From contig MFZX01000026.1 of assembly GCA_001788095.1 (NCBI GenBank), positions 1 through 47,412 on the forward strand: DNA of 47,412 nucleotides, read 5' to 3'. This document shows, piece after piece, positions 1-7,321 of the stretch. This DNA is from Candidatus Roizmanbacteria bacterium RIFCSPHIGHO2_12_FULL_37_23. GTDB taxonomy: Bacteria > Patescibacteriota > Microgenomatia > UBA1406 > HO2-37-13b. Under the pieces are notes generated by a model, which was given only the letters and a program-made list of their open reading frames with translations, ran no database searches and was not told the origin of the DNA. Position 1 is the stretch's first letter, and each line of letters opens with the position of its first letter. A program made the translations under genes and the position numbers.

Positions 1-108
1 AGATATACGAAGTGGACCGACTGCAAAGGCAAATTCAGAAATCTTAACGGAAAAAGAGGAGTCGATATGACCAAAAAACACGGGATTGTCCTGCCAACCT
101 ATTTCTGA
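1..108 (+). CDS. C-terminal fragment of an unidentified protein
   Basis: The first reading frame is open from the window edge to a TGA at 106-108 and encodes 35 residues ending HGIVLPTYF. The stretch is rich in lysine, glycine and aromatic residues and reads like a normal soluble protein tail, but it is too short to assign to a family. The upstream part of the gene lies outside the window. A chance open frame of this length cannot be excluded. A tRNA gene on the opposite strand begins 31 bases further on. Confidence 0.35.
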   Translation, partial: RYTKWTDCKGKFRNLNGKRGVDMTKKHGIVLPTYF

Positions 109-138
109 CTGCTAGGTGCCAGTTTGTGGACGCTTCTG

Positions 139-224
139 CGGAGAGGGTGGGATTCGAACCCACGGAGGCTATGCACCTCACCGGTTTTCAAGACCGGCGC
201 ACTAGTCCGCTATGCGACCTCTCC
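139..224 (-). tRNA. tRNA-Ser (UGA)
   Basis: On the minus strand a seven-base-pair acceptor (GGAGAGG with CCTCTCC), a D arm, an anticodon arm with loop CTTGAAA, a long type II variable arm and a T arm with TTCGAAT are all present. The anticodon TGA and the long variable arm identify serine. The discriminator base is G, as is usual for tRNA-Ser. The next bases are CAG, so the CCA tail is not encoded and must be added after transcription. Confidence 0.95.
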
Positions 225-269
225 AATCACTATATTTTAACTTATGCGCTCGATGATTCCAACCTCAAA

Positions 270-299
270 TCCCACTCCCGAGGTGGGAGGTAGTATAAT
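270..299 (+). promoter_or_regulatory. Hairpin and -10 box (TATAAT) of the prenyltransferase gene
   Basis: A perfect TATAAT lies at 294-299 and ends six bases before the ATG at 306. Transcription would therefore begin at or next to the A of the start codon, giving a leaderless mRNA. Just upstream is a hairpin with arms TCCCAC (270-275) and GTGGGA (283-288). It covers the place where a -35 box would lie and could instead be the end signal of an earlier transcript. Confidence 0.6.
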
Positions 300-305
300 G
301 TTTAA

Positions 306-1361
306 ATGAAATTAACTGATTATTTTGACAAACATAAGGAAATAATTAGCAAGCATCTTACAACTTTTCTTGAAGAAAGAAGAAAAAATTCACCCGATAA
401 TGTTACTGATCATTATTATCGACTTTCGGATTTTACTATAAGAGGCAAAATGCTCAGAGGTATCTTCGTAATTCTGGCGTTTGAAGCTTACGGTGGAAAA
501 GTAAATGAGAATGTCCTTAATGCCGCTGCTGCTATGGAAATGGCCCAAGCTTCATTTCTTATCCATGATGATATTATGGATAGAGATCTGTTACGAAGAG
601 GTAGGGATACTATTTTTGCACAATACATAGAAGAAGGGAAAATACAAAAAGTTCGAAATCCAGAATTTTATGGTCAGTCTATGGGTATAGTTTCTGGCGA
701 TTTAACGATCTTGATGAGTTACGAATTGTTATCTCTAAGTTCAGGGGTAACAAAAATCTCCAACAACATAGTTACTCTTGCTGCCCGTGAAATGCAAAAT
801 GTAGCCTTAGGACAATTTATGGATTACGTATTTGGACAAACGCACAGTGAACCATCCGAGGATCAAATTTTAACAATGTATGAATATAAAACAGGCGGAT
901 ATACGTTTGCCCTTCCGTTTATTATCGGAGCTCTATTGGCCGGAGCTAACGATCGCGAAATCGCCCAATTGAACAAGATGGGAAGATATCTTGGTACTAT
1001 TTTTCAGATTAAAGATGACGAGATGGCGATTTTTGAAGATGAGGAAAAAATAGGAAAACCCGTGGGTTCAGACATCAGGGAGAATAAAAAAACCCTTATC
1101 CGTTGTTTGCTTTATAAAAAAGCCACCAACGAGGAAAGTAGATTTCTTGATTCATGTTTTGGTAATCAGAAAATTACACAGCAAAATATTAAAGAACTAC
1201 AAGATGTGATTATCAAATATCATATTCGAGATGAAATACATGAGCGGGTCGAAAATCTTTCTCAGAAGGCGCTTCAAATAATCCAAACATTCAATATCGT
1301 ACCAGAATACAACTTATTGTTTAAAGAGCTTGAGCATTATAATAAAACAAGATCCACATAA
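306..1361 (+). CDS. Polyprenyl diphosphate synthase (geranylgeranyl/farnesyl diphosphate synthase family)
   Basis: This 351-residue soluble enzyme belongs to the trans-isoprenyl diphosphate synthases, which join isopentenyl diphosphate units to an allylic diphosphate. The first aspartate-rich motif is HDDIMDRDLLRRG, with DDIMD at residues 88-92. The second is IKDDEMAIFED, with D237 and D238, followed by GKPVGSD. The last aspartate of the usual DDxxD is alanine here, a position that also varies in archaeal-type geranylgeranyl diphosphate synthases. Product length cannot be read from sequence alone. Its product could supply the polyprenyl carrier used by the large glycan locus downstream. The start is set by the ATG six bases after a TATAAT box. 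Confidence 0.85.
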   Translation: MKLTDYFDKHKEIISKHLTTFLEERRKNSPDNVTDHYYRLSDFTIRGKMLRGIFVILAFEAYGGKVNENVLNAAAAMEMAQASFLIHDDIMDRDLLRRGRDTIFAQYIEEGKIQKVRNPEFYGQSMGIVSGDLTILMSYELLSLSSGVTKISNNIVTLAAREMQNVALGQFMDYVFGQTHSEPSEDQILTMYEYKTGGYTFALPFIIGALLAGANDREIAQLNKMGRYLGTIFQIKDDEMAIFEDEEKIGKPVGSDIRENKKTLIRCLLYKKATNEESRFLDSCFGNQKITQQNIKELQDVIIKYHIRDEIHERVENLSQKALQIIQTFNIVPEYNLLFKELEHYNKTRST

Positions 1362-1392
1362 TTTACTGCAGTCAATTAATTAATTGTATCTC

Positions 1393-2214
1393 ATGACATT
1401 TTCAGGCCATCGATTAGTTCAATTTCAGAAGAAAGTATATGATTATTATTCCCTTCATAGACGGAAAATGCCATGGAGGGAGATTTTATCACCTTACAGT
1501 ATATTCATCTCAGAGGTTATGCTCCAACAGACGCAGGTTGAAAGAGTAATAAGTAAATACAAAGTTTTTTTACATGTTTTTCCTTCGTTTAAAAGCCTTG
1601 CTGCAGCACCTCTGCGGGATATTTTATCACTTTGGAGTGGTCTTGGTTACAACAGACGAGCAGTATGGTTACATAGATCTGCAAAAATTATCGTAAATAA
1701 ATATCAAGGTAAACTACCTGCTGATCAAGCGACACTACAAATGCTTCCTGGAATTGGTCCTCATACTGCAGGCTCTATTATTGCTTTTGCATATAATAAA
1801 CCAGTAGTATTTATTGAAACTAATATACGATCTGCTCTTTTGCATGACTTTTATAAAAATAAAGATAATGTACACGACAAAGAACTTATGTCGCTTATTG
1901 AGATAACCTTAGATAAAGACAATCCTCGTACATGGTATTGGGCGCTCATGGATTATGGGTCATATATAAAAAAGAAATTCAGTAATCCCTCTCGTAGAAG
2001 CAAACATCATATACAACAAAAAGCATTCCATGGCTCTAATAGACAACTTAGGGGAAGAATTTTAAAGAACCTGTTACAAAAGGTTAAATTAACAAAAGAT
2101 GATCTTATTGTGCTTTGCGACGTTCATCCGTCAAAATTACAAAATAACCTAAAGGATCTTCAACGTGAGGGATTAATATCAAGAGATGGAGACACGTATT
2201 CGATTCCTCAATAA
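1393..2214 (+). CDS. mutY: Adenine DNA glycosylase (MutY family), Fe-S-free form
   Basis: This is a HhH-GPD base-excision enzyme, about 273 residues from the ATG at 1393; a TTG at 1384 is an alternative start. The N-terminal part has MPWR and SEVMLQQTQV, with E41 at the catalytic position of MutY. The helix-hairpin-helix is LPGIGPHTAG (118-127). At the second catalytic position (Asp138 in E. coli MutY) there is glutamate, E142, in FIETNIR. The four-cysteine Fe-S cluster that normally follows is missing, with basic residues in its place. The C-terminus (about 205-273) looks like a winged helix rather than the NUDIX-like 8-oxoG recognition domain. MutY removes adenine opposite 8-oxoguanine; how specific this trimmed form is remains inference. 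The 3' end overlaps the convergent gene by seven bases. Confidence 0.8.
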   Translation: MTFSGHRLVQFQKKVYDYYSLHRRKMPWREILSPYSIFISEVMLQQTQVERVISKYKVFLHVFPSFKSLAAAPLRDILSLWSGLGYNRRAVWLHRSAKIIVNKYQGKLPADQATLQMLPGIGPHTAGSIIAFAYNKPVVFIETNIRSALLHDFYKNKDNVHDKELMSLIEITLDKDNPRTWYWALMDYGSYIKKKFSNPSRRSKHHIQQKAFHGSNRQLRGRILKNLLQKVKLTKDDLIVLCDVHPSKLQNNLKDLQREGLISRDGDTYSIPQ

Positions 2215-2537
2215 AATAGTTTAAGTTCTTTTCCAATCCTATATATCTGGATGAATCCAAGTATAAGCAGAACTGATCCAAAAATATTTGTGCCTATAAA
2301 AAAGATTCGGAGGTCTTCTACAGGAATTACAGTAGATTGTTTAAGCTCAATTATCAAAAGTATAATAAGGAGCAATATGTGAAATATTGCTCCAGCAGCA
2401 ACTTTTTTTAATCCTTGACCTAATTTTCCACCAACCGATTTTGAGGATAAAATCGCATAAACTACTGCAAGAAATCCAGTTGCAAATACAATTGAGAGGA
2501 AAATTTTCAGCAAAAAAGGATACGCAAATGCTGACAT
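2208..2537 (-). CDS. Small membrane protein of unknown function
   Basis: The 109-residue protein has three clear hydrophobic segments, at about residues 8-30, 46-64 and 81-101, with a short positive loop (KLGQGLKK) between the first two. No catalytic motif is visible and I do not recognise the family. The start is supported by a TAGTAT box at 2544-2549 (read on the minus strand) ending six bases before the ATG. The stop lies inside the end of the convergent mutY gene. It is a single gene between two DNA-repair genes, but nothing in it suggests a repair role. Confidence 0.65.
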   Translation of the reverse strand: MSAFAYPFLLKIFLSIVFATGFLAVVYAILSSKSVGGKLGQGLKKVAAGAIFHILLLIILLIIELKQSTVIPVEDLRIFFIGTNIFGSVLLILGFIQIYRIGKELKLFY

Positions 2538-2568
2538 ATAAAAATACTATGTTAAATTTGGAAAAATG

Positions 2569-3786
2569 TCAAGAATCTAACTTTATTGTTGGGAAAAGAA
2601 ATTTTTTGCGCCTCATATCTCTACGCTTATCGAATAAACTTATCCCAAACTTAATCTTATTTTCTTCAAAAAGTGGATATAGATGCTTTAACTTCTCCTC
2701 GATATCTGCAGTTGCGTGAAACAACATAGGTTGAGATTCTGTTGTTTTTTCTAAATCGTACAACGTGCATCCCGAAGCTCTATACAGAGTATGTTGATGA
2801 TATATTTTATCGAATCCTTTTCTAACGTCCTTTCGTATTAGAAACGGATACTGAGTCTTTTCAGGTAATCTGATTTCCGTTGCATAATATCTAAATTGTT
2901 GTGTTTTAAGAAATATTGACATGCGCCCAACTTGATAATCATATCTTCGAGCTTTTGTAAAAGCATCTTCTATGTATTCCATGAGGCGTACAAAGAGGAT
3001 ATTTTTATCCATCGTTGCAGGAGTGACTGTATGTGTTTTAGATATAGATTGATATGTGATTTTTTTTGCAGTATTGAGTTGATATATCTGATTACCTTGA
3101 AGCTCGTGCCATATTTCTACAATCGGCTTATTAAATAGTTTTGTAATGATTTTTTCCTGTTCGTGTACAAAATCATATGCACTTTCTAATCCAAGAGTTT
3201 TCATCTTCGGAGCTGTTCTCCATCCGATGCCCCAAACATTCTCTATTTTAGTATTCTTAAGAAAGATATCTTTATTTATGTCATTTATTGTGATGCATCC
3301 CGAGGGTTTTTGATAGGACGAACCTATTTTTGCCAGCGATTTCGTTGGAGCAATTCCTACAGATACGGAGATTCCCAGAGATATTTCAATTGTTTTTTTT
3401 ATATGTTTTCCAATCGAACTGTAATCCATACACATAGTATTTTTAAGATCAGTAATATCTGCGAATGCTTCATCAATGGAATATCTTTCAACGTAAGGTG
3501 TGTAGGAGCGAATAATGTCCATCATTTTTTGGGAAAACATTTCGTATAATCGATAATCTGAAGATGCAATAATACATTGCGGACAGAGCTTTTTGATTTC
3601 GTGCATCAGCATGCCACGTTTTACTCCGTATGCCTTTGCTTCATATGAAATAGCTGTTGCGATACCTCGTTCTCTCCCAATAACTAAAGGTTTTCCCTTG
3701 GTAGAAGGATGTATTGCTTGATAGACCGAAGCAAAAAATGCATCACCGTCAATATGCATAAGAGCGCGTGACCAGTCAGTAGTCAT
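2569..3786 (-). CDS. dinB: Y-family DNA polymerase (Pol IV / DinB)
   Basis: This 405-residue translesion polymerase has the palm motif HIDGDAFFASV, with D13 and a likely steric-gate F18, and the second catalytic motif YSIDEAF, with D105 and E106. The finger, thumb and little-finger regions follow in the usual order, including a helix-hairpin-helix around VWGIGWRTAPKMK. Near the C-terminus SQPMLF resembles a beta-clamp-binding peptide. The enzyme copies past damaged template bases. The promoter (3796-3824) is TTGAAA, 17 bases, TAGAAT, with a LexA-like operator in the spacer, so SOS control is likely. The ATG lies nine bases after the -10 box, so almost no leader is expected. Confidence 0.92.
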   Translation of the reverse strand: MTTDWSRALMHIDGDAFFASVYQAIHPSTKGKPLVIGRERGIATAISYEAKAYGVKRGMLMHEIKKLCPQCIIASSDYRLYEMFSQKMMDIIRSYTPYVERYSIDEAFADITDLKNTMCMDYSSIGKHIKKTIEISLGISVSVGIAPTKSLAKIGSSYQKPSGCITINDINKDIFLKNTKIENVWGIGWRTAPKMKTLGLESAYDFVHEQEKIITKLFNKPIVEIWHELQGNQIYQLNTAKKITYQSISKTHTVTPATMDKNILFVRLMEYIEDAFTKARRYDYQVGRMSIFLKTQQFRYYATEIRLPEKTQYPFLIRKDVRKGFDKIYHQHTLYRASGCTLYDLEKTTESQPMLFHATADIEEKLKHLYPLFEENKIKFGISLFDKRRDMRRKKFLFPTIKLDS

Positions 3787-3795
3787 AACTTAATC

Positions 3796-3824
3796 ATTCT
3801 AGTAAACGTTTGTTCACTTTTCAA
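3796..3824 (-). promoter_or_regulatory. dinB promoter with LexA-type SOS box
   Basis: Read on the minus strand, TTGAAA (3819-3824) and TAGAAT (3796-3801) are separated by exactly 17 bases. Between them lies GAACAAACGTTT (3804-3815), which fits the core of the Gram-positive LexA (DinR) consensus GAACRNRYGTTY at every position. A repressor bound here would block RNA polymerase directly. No lexA gene is in the window, so the regulator is inferred. Confidence 0.7.
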
Positions 3825-3833
3825 GGAGTTTGT

Positions 3834-3915
3834 TATACCCCTTCGCCCCGATTAAATCGGGGCTACGGTAGGCATATACCAATGGGCCCTTGGCGAAGCA
3901 AAGCAGAGTGGTATA
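3834..3915. repeat. Nested inverted-repeat element before the NUDIX gene
   Basis: About 82 bases fold as a branched structure. The outer arms are TATACC (3834-3839) and GGTATA (3910-3915). Inside them are CTTCGCC (3841-3847) and GGCGAAG (3892-3898). Two inner hairpins are GCCCCGAT-TAA-ATCGGGGC (3845-3863), which shares bases with the CTTCGCC arm, and CCAA-TGGGCCCT-TGG (3879-3893). The right arm runs into the TATAAT (3914-3919) used by the next gene, so the element may have brought or altered that promoter. Confidence 0.5.
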
Positions 3916-3929
3916 TAATAAGCAAGATA

Positions 3930-4409
3930 ATGATGAAACATGAAACAGCGGCAGGAGGAATCGTCTATAGAATTCTCCAATCTCACCGCCAGCCGGCGGT
4001 TCAAATTCTCAAATCAGTCCGGTGGCTGATTTGTCAGCATTCCCAACATAAGGGTTGGGTTTTCCCAAAGGGACTAGTCGGAGATACTCAAGAAGGAGAA
4101 TCATACGAAGAAGCTGCGTTAAGAGAGGTAGAAGAAGAAGGTGGAGTGAAAGCTGGCATTGTACAAAAAATACCTGGAGTTTTTGATTATATATATACGT
4201 TTAAAAGTGAGAGAATAAAAAAAACAGTCCACTATTTTTTAATGGAATATCTCTCAGGAGATCCGAAAGATCATGATTGGGAGATGCAGGATGCCAAGTT
4301 TATAACTGAAGAAGAAATCCGAAAATTATTAACATATCCATCAGAAAGAAAAGCATTTGATAGAGCGGTAAAGTTGTATGAGAATAGAGATTTAGGAATG
4401 TCATCCTGA
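3930..4409 (+). CDS. NUDIX hydrolase carrying palindrome-encoded insertions
   Basis: From the paired ATG ATG at 3930 the protein has 159 residues. It begins MMKHETAAGGIVYR and contains a complete NUDIX box, GDTQEGESYEEAALREVEEE followed by GGV, preceded by GWVFPKG as in Ap4A-hydrolase and RppH-like members. Such enzymes cleave nucleoside diphosphates linked to another moiety; the substrate here is unknown. About 20 residues (roughly 15-34) between the first strand and the usual strand before GWVFPKG are encoded by two small hairpins and do not look like family sequence. The stop codon and last residues come from another palindromic element (4399-4476). A TATAAT lies at 3914-3919. The open frame continues upstream, but that part is the inverted repeat. 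Confidence 0.82.
   Translation: MMKHETAAGGIVYRILQSHRQPAVQILKSVRWLICQHSQHKGWVFPKGLVGDTQEGESYEEAALREVEEEGGVKAGIVQKIPGVFDYIYTFKSERIKKTVHYFLMEYLSGDPKDHDWEMQDAKFITEEEIRKLLTYPSERKAFDRAVKLYENRDLGMSS
3972..4032. repeat. Two hairpin repeats inserted in frame in the NUDIX gene
   Basis: ACCGCC-AGCC-GGCGGT (3985-4000) and AAATCAG-TCCGGTGG-CTGATTT (4011-4032) are consecutive hairpins inside the coding region. The leading ATTCTCCAATCTCA (3972-3985) occurs again almost whole at about 4491-4504, before purA. The reading frame is kept across the insert. Confidence 0.55.
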
Positions 4410-4476
4410 ACCCTGATATTTATCGGGGCAGGTTTAATTTTGAAGCTCGAGATTCCGAATCAAGTTCGGAATGACA
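4399..4476. repeat. Palindromic element, copy 1 (NUDIX gene 3' end)
   Basis: The 78-base element starts TGTCATCCTGAA and ends TTCGGAATGACA, so its ends are inverted repeats. It contains two internal hairpins, CCTGATATTTATCGGGG and ATTCCGAATCAAGTTCGGAAT. The coding frame of the preceding gene enters the element and stops on its TGA (4407-4409). It shares its ends with the copy at 15796-15854. Confidence 0.7.
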
Positions 4477-4525
4477 CTCAACAAAGCATTCTCCAATCTC
4501 AAATATCAAATCTCAAATTCTAAAC

Positions 4526-5770
4526 ATGAATTTCGCAATTATCGGTACACAATGGGGAGATGAGGGAAAAGGAAAAATAGTTGACTACCTTTCTGAAAAA
4601 TTTGATTATATTGTCCGCTATCAAGGTGGTAATAATGCCGGACACACCGTTGTGTTGGGAGATCAGAAGTTTCCTCTTCATCATATACCAACAGGCATTC
4701 TTCATAAAAATAAAATTTGTTGTATTGGTTGTGGGGTGATTTTAAATCCAAAAGTTTTCCTAGAGGAATTACAAAGTCTTGATAAACGCGTGGGAAATAA
4801 TACCGCGCGATTGATTATAGATCCAAAAGCCCATCTTATCATGCCTTGGCACATTTTGAGAGATTCTTTAACTGGAGGGAAGATAGGAACAACAGGTCGT
4901 GGTATTGGTCCATGCTATGAAGATGCCATAGGGAGAAGAGGAATTCGGATTGGTGACTTTGTGTATAACAGGAATATTAAGAAACAGATACAAAGTACCA
5001 TAGGATATTATGCTGACTTAGCAAAGAAGCTCAACGCACAGACAATATATAAAGATTATTCAACAACTATTAAAGCAATTCTTAAGCGTCCGAGAGTTTC
5101 ACTTGGTGACGTTGGAGTTCTTTTGGATGAGAAACAAAAGAATCGGAATATTCTTTTTGAAGGCGCACAAGCAACACTTCTTGATATCTATTTTGGCACT
5201 TACCCTTTTGTTACCAGCTCTCATCCAACACTTGGTGGGATTTACATAGGTACCGGTTTTGCTCCACAAAATATTAAAACTGTAGGTGTTGTTAAAGCAT
5301 ATACAACTAGGGTTGGCGAAGGTCCTTTCCCAACAGAACTACATGATAAAGTCGGAAAACATCTCGCAGAAAAAGGCCATGAATTTGGCACTACAACTGG
5401 TCGGCCAAGACGTTGTGGCTGGTTGGATCTCACCATAATTCGTTATGCCAAGCGCATAAGTGGCCTTAGTGGCATTGCTCTAACAAAACTTGATATTCTC
5501 ACAGGATTAACTACTCTAAAAGTTGCAGTAGGTTATAAGCTTAAGGGTAAAGTCATTAAGGATTTTCCAGTGTTTGTCTATGATCTTGAACGCGTACAAT
5601 CAATCTATCATGAAATGGAAGGATGGAACGATGATATAACAGGTATAAAATCCTTTAATAATCTTCCAAAACAAGCAAAAAATTATGTGAAATTTATTGA
5701 AAAAGAAACGGGACTTCCTGTTAAATATATTGGAGTTGGTCCTGAGAGAAGTCAGTTAATTATCAGATAA
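4526..5770 (+). CDS. purA: Adenylosuccinate synthetase
   Basis: PurA joins IMP and aspartate using GTP to make adenylosuccinate, the first committed step to AMP. The 414-residue protein has the GTP-binding N-terminus GTQWGDEGKGKIVDYL, the IMP-binding region NNAGHTVV, the GTTGRGIGPCYEDAIGRRGI segment, and the C-terminal GVGPERSQLI. Length is typical for the family. No other purine genes are nearby. I see no good -10 box at the leaderless distance; the 49 bases before it are A/C/T-rich direct repeats (TCTCAAATATCAAATCTCAAA) following the palindromic element. The last 15 bases overlap the convergent riboflavin kinase gene. Confidence 0.95.
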   Translation: MNFAIIGTQWGDEGKGKIVDYLSEKFDYIVRYQGGNNAGHTVVLGDQKFPLHHIPTGILHKNKICCIGCGVILNPKVFLEELQSLDKRVGNNTARLIIDPKAHLIMPWHILRDSLTGGKIGTTGRGIGPCYEDAIGRRGIRIGDFVYNRNIKKQIQSTIGYYADLAKKLNAQTIYKDYSTTIKAILKRPRVSLGDVGVLLDEKQKNRNILFEGAQATLLDIYFGTYPFVTSSHPTLGGIYIGTGFAPQNIKTVGVVKAYTTRVGEGPFPTELHDKVGKHLAEKGHEFGTTTGRPRRCGWLDLTIIRYAKRISGLSGIALTKLDILTGLTTLKVAVGYKLKGKVIKDFPVFVYDLERVQSIYHEMEGWNDDITGIKSFNNLPKQAKNYVKFIEKETGLPVKYIGVGPERSQLIIR

Positions 5771-6118
5771 TATTTTTTTTGCTGCCTCAACATCTCGTTG
5801 AATTTCTTCTTTAAGTTCTTCCATTGAGCCAAAGTTCTTTATACCTCGGACGTATCCAGCGAGAGAGAATTCAATTTCTTCTCCATAAATAGTGCTATTG
5901 AAATCGAGAATGTATATTTCAAGAACATTATTAGTTTCGTCCTTAACTAACCGTGGTCCAAAGTAAAGAACACCTTTATATTGTTGGTTATAAATCTCTA
6001 ATCGTACAGCATAAATTCCTTCTTGGGTGCCTTGAGGAATAACAGACGGATCGAGATTAACTGTCGGGAAGCCAATAGTTCGCCCGCTTTGTTCGCCTTG
6101 TAGTACAGTCCCTCTCAT
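5756..6118 (-). CDS. Stand-alone riboflavin kinase domain
   Basis: This 120-residue protein matches the C-terminal flavokinase domain of bifunctional RibF and phosphorylates riboflavin to FMN with ATP. The signature SGRTIGFPTVNL near the N-terminus and LDFNSTIYGEEIEFSL in the middle are typical. The N-terminal FMN adenylyltransferase domain of RibF is absent, so on its own the protein would stop at FMN. Its ATG overlaps the TGA of the upstream EamA transporter gene (ATGA), which implies translational coupling. It may well work with that transporter in riboflavin salvage. Confidence 0.88.
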   Translation of the reverse strand: MRGTVLQGEQSGRTIGFPTVNLDPSVIPQGTQEGIYAVRLEIYNQQYKGVLYFGPRLVKDETNNVLEIYILDFNSTIYGEEIEFSLAGYVRGIKNFGSMEELKEEIQRDVEAAKKILSDN

Positions 6119-7014
6119 TTTTTGAATTGGGAGACTTTGTAGATAGAAACTGCTAAGATAGCTACTCCCACTATCTGTGTGGGCGATAAAGAGTTATGGA
6201 AATAAAAGTAGTCGATAAAAATCGCTGATGCTGGCCATGTTAATTCCGCAATAGAACTTACGCGTGCAGGAGTTTTTCTAAGGCCGTAATAATATATGAG
6301 TAAAGCCACCATTCCTGTAGAGAAAACAATTATTATTAGTCGTATCCACTGACTTTGATCCAGAGCAAGCAGAGAAGCTTGATTTCCAAAACCAAATACA
6401 AAGAGAATTGCAAAGAGGGGGGTGATAAGAAATCGAAGGAGTGTAGTTAATTGATAAGAGACTTTGTGCAAAACGATTTTAGAAAACGATGTGGAAACTG
6501 CCCAGACAAAACCGGCTCCTAATGCCAGTAATGCAGCAATAAGTGTTTGGTTTCCGGATGCAAGATTTATAGTGAGATCTTTAAAAGAAATAAGATATGT
6601 TGAGAGTATCCCAAGTGCTGCCCAATATATGAATTTTTTAGTAAGCTTTTCTTTTAGAATAATCGCTGCTGCCGAAATCGCCCAGATAGGCTGTAGCTGT
6701 TGAAGTAGGACTACGACTGAGAATTGAATATATTGAACTTTTCCTAAAGCGGCGGTGTACATTACTGTTCCAAGAACACCGGAGAACAAACTGATGATCC
6801 CTAAAGCAATCCATTCTTTTCGAGTTAATTGTGATATCTCTTTTCTCTTAATGAAAATGAAAGGAATTAACACAAGAGCACCAAGTAAGTGTTCCCAGAA
6901 GACGATTACTGTGGGGGGCAATGAAAATAAACTGGTTCGGATTATTCCATCAAGGCTCCAGAGAAGAGCGGCGATCATGATGAAAAGAGGGCCAATGGAG
7001 AGAATTTTCTTCAT
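6115..7014 (-). CDS. EamA/DMT-family transporter, possible riboflavin importer
   Basis: About 299 residues from the ATG at 7014, with ten predicted membrane segments as two EamA repeats. Typical features are the LLWSLDGIIR first helix, the GTVMYTAALGKV end of the third, and TWPASAIFIDYFYF in the second repeat. A longer open frame begins at 7056 but overlaps the upstream gene; the ATG at 7014 lies just after that gene's stop and is preferred. EamA proteins export or import metabolites, and the RibN branch takes up riboflavin. The four-base overlap with a riboflavin kinase gene makes riboflavin a plausible substrate, but only context supports it. Confidence 0.82.
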   Translation of the reverse strand: MKKILSIGPLFIMIAALLWSLDGIIRTSLFSLPPTVIVFWEHLLGALVLIPFIFIKRKEISQLTRKEWIALGIISLFSGVLGTVMYTAALGKVQYIQFSVVVLLQQLQPIWAISAAAIILKEKLTKKFIYWAALGILSTYLISFKDLTINLASGNQTLIAALLALGAGFVWAVSTSFSKIVLHKVSYQLTTLLRFLITPLFAILFVFGFGNQASLLALDQSQWIRLIIIVFSTGMVALLIYYYGLRKTPARVSSIAELTWPASAIFIDYFYFHNSLSPTQIVGVAILAVSIYKVSQFKK

Positions 7015-7018
7015 ATTA

Positions 7019-7321
7019 TTATTCTGTAAGTATACACAAAGATTTAGAAAGGTCAACTTTATTTCCTATAAATAATACTCCTTCCTTTCTGAGTTTTTGA
7101 ATCTGAGCATTTTTTCCACCAAATGCGTATCCATGGGCAATATTGCCATCAGACCGGATCACGCGATGGCAGGGAAAAGCTTGCGGATCTATATTTCCAT
7201 GCAAAATTTGTCCTACCAGTCTTGGATTTTTCACCCCTGAGACTTGAGCTAACATTTTGTACGTTGTAATTTTTCCTCGAGGAATTTTTTTAAGCAAAGT
7301 GAGAACTTTTTTGTTATCCAT
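7019..7321 (-). CDS. Methylated-DNA-protein cysteine methyltransferase (Ogt/MGMT-like DNA-binding domain)
   Basis: The 100-residue protein is a minimal alkyltransferase. It has the helix-turn-helix IPRGKITTYKMLAQVSG, the arginine-finger region NPRLVGQ, and the active-site PCHRV with its alkyl-accepting cysteine. The N-terminal ribonuclease-like domain of larger Ogt/Ada proteins is missing, which is common in short family members. It would remove alkyl groups from O6-alkylguanine, being consumed in the reaction. It sits in a tight minus-strand run: its ATG overlaps the end of the NUDIX gene by eight bases, and the EamA gene follows after four bases. Confidence 0.9.
   Translation of the reverse strand: MDNKKVLTLLKKIPRGKITTYKMLAQVSGVKNPRLVGQILHGNIDPQAFPCHRVIRSDGNIAHGYAFGGKNAQIQKLRKEGVLFIGNKVDLSKSLCILTE

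Noticed and set aside
3810-3929. Extended N-terminus of the NUDIX hydrolase
   Set aside because: The open frame runs through the inverted-repeat element; the -10 box at 3914-3919 and family similarity both place the start at 3930 or 3933.
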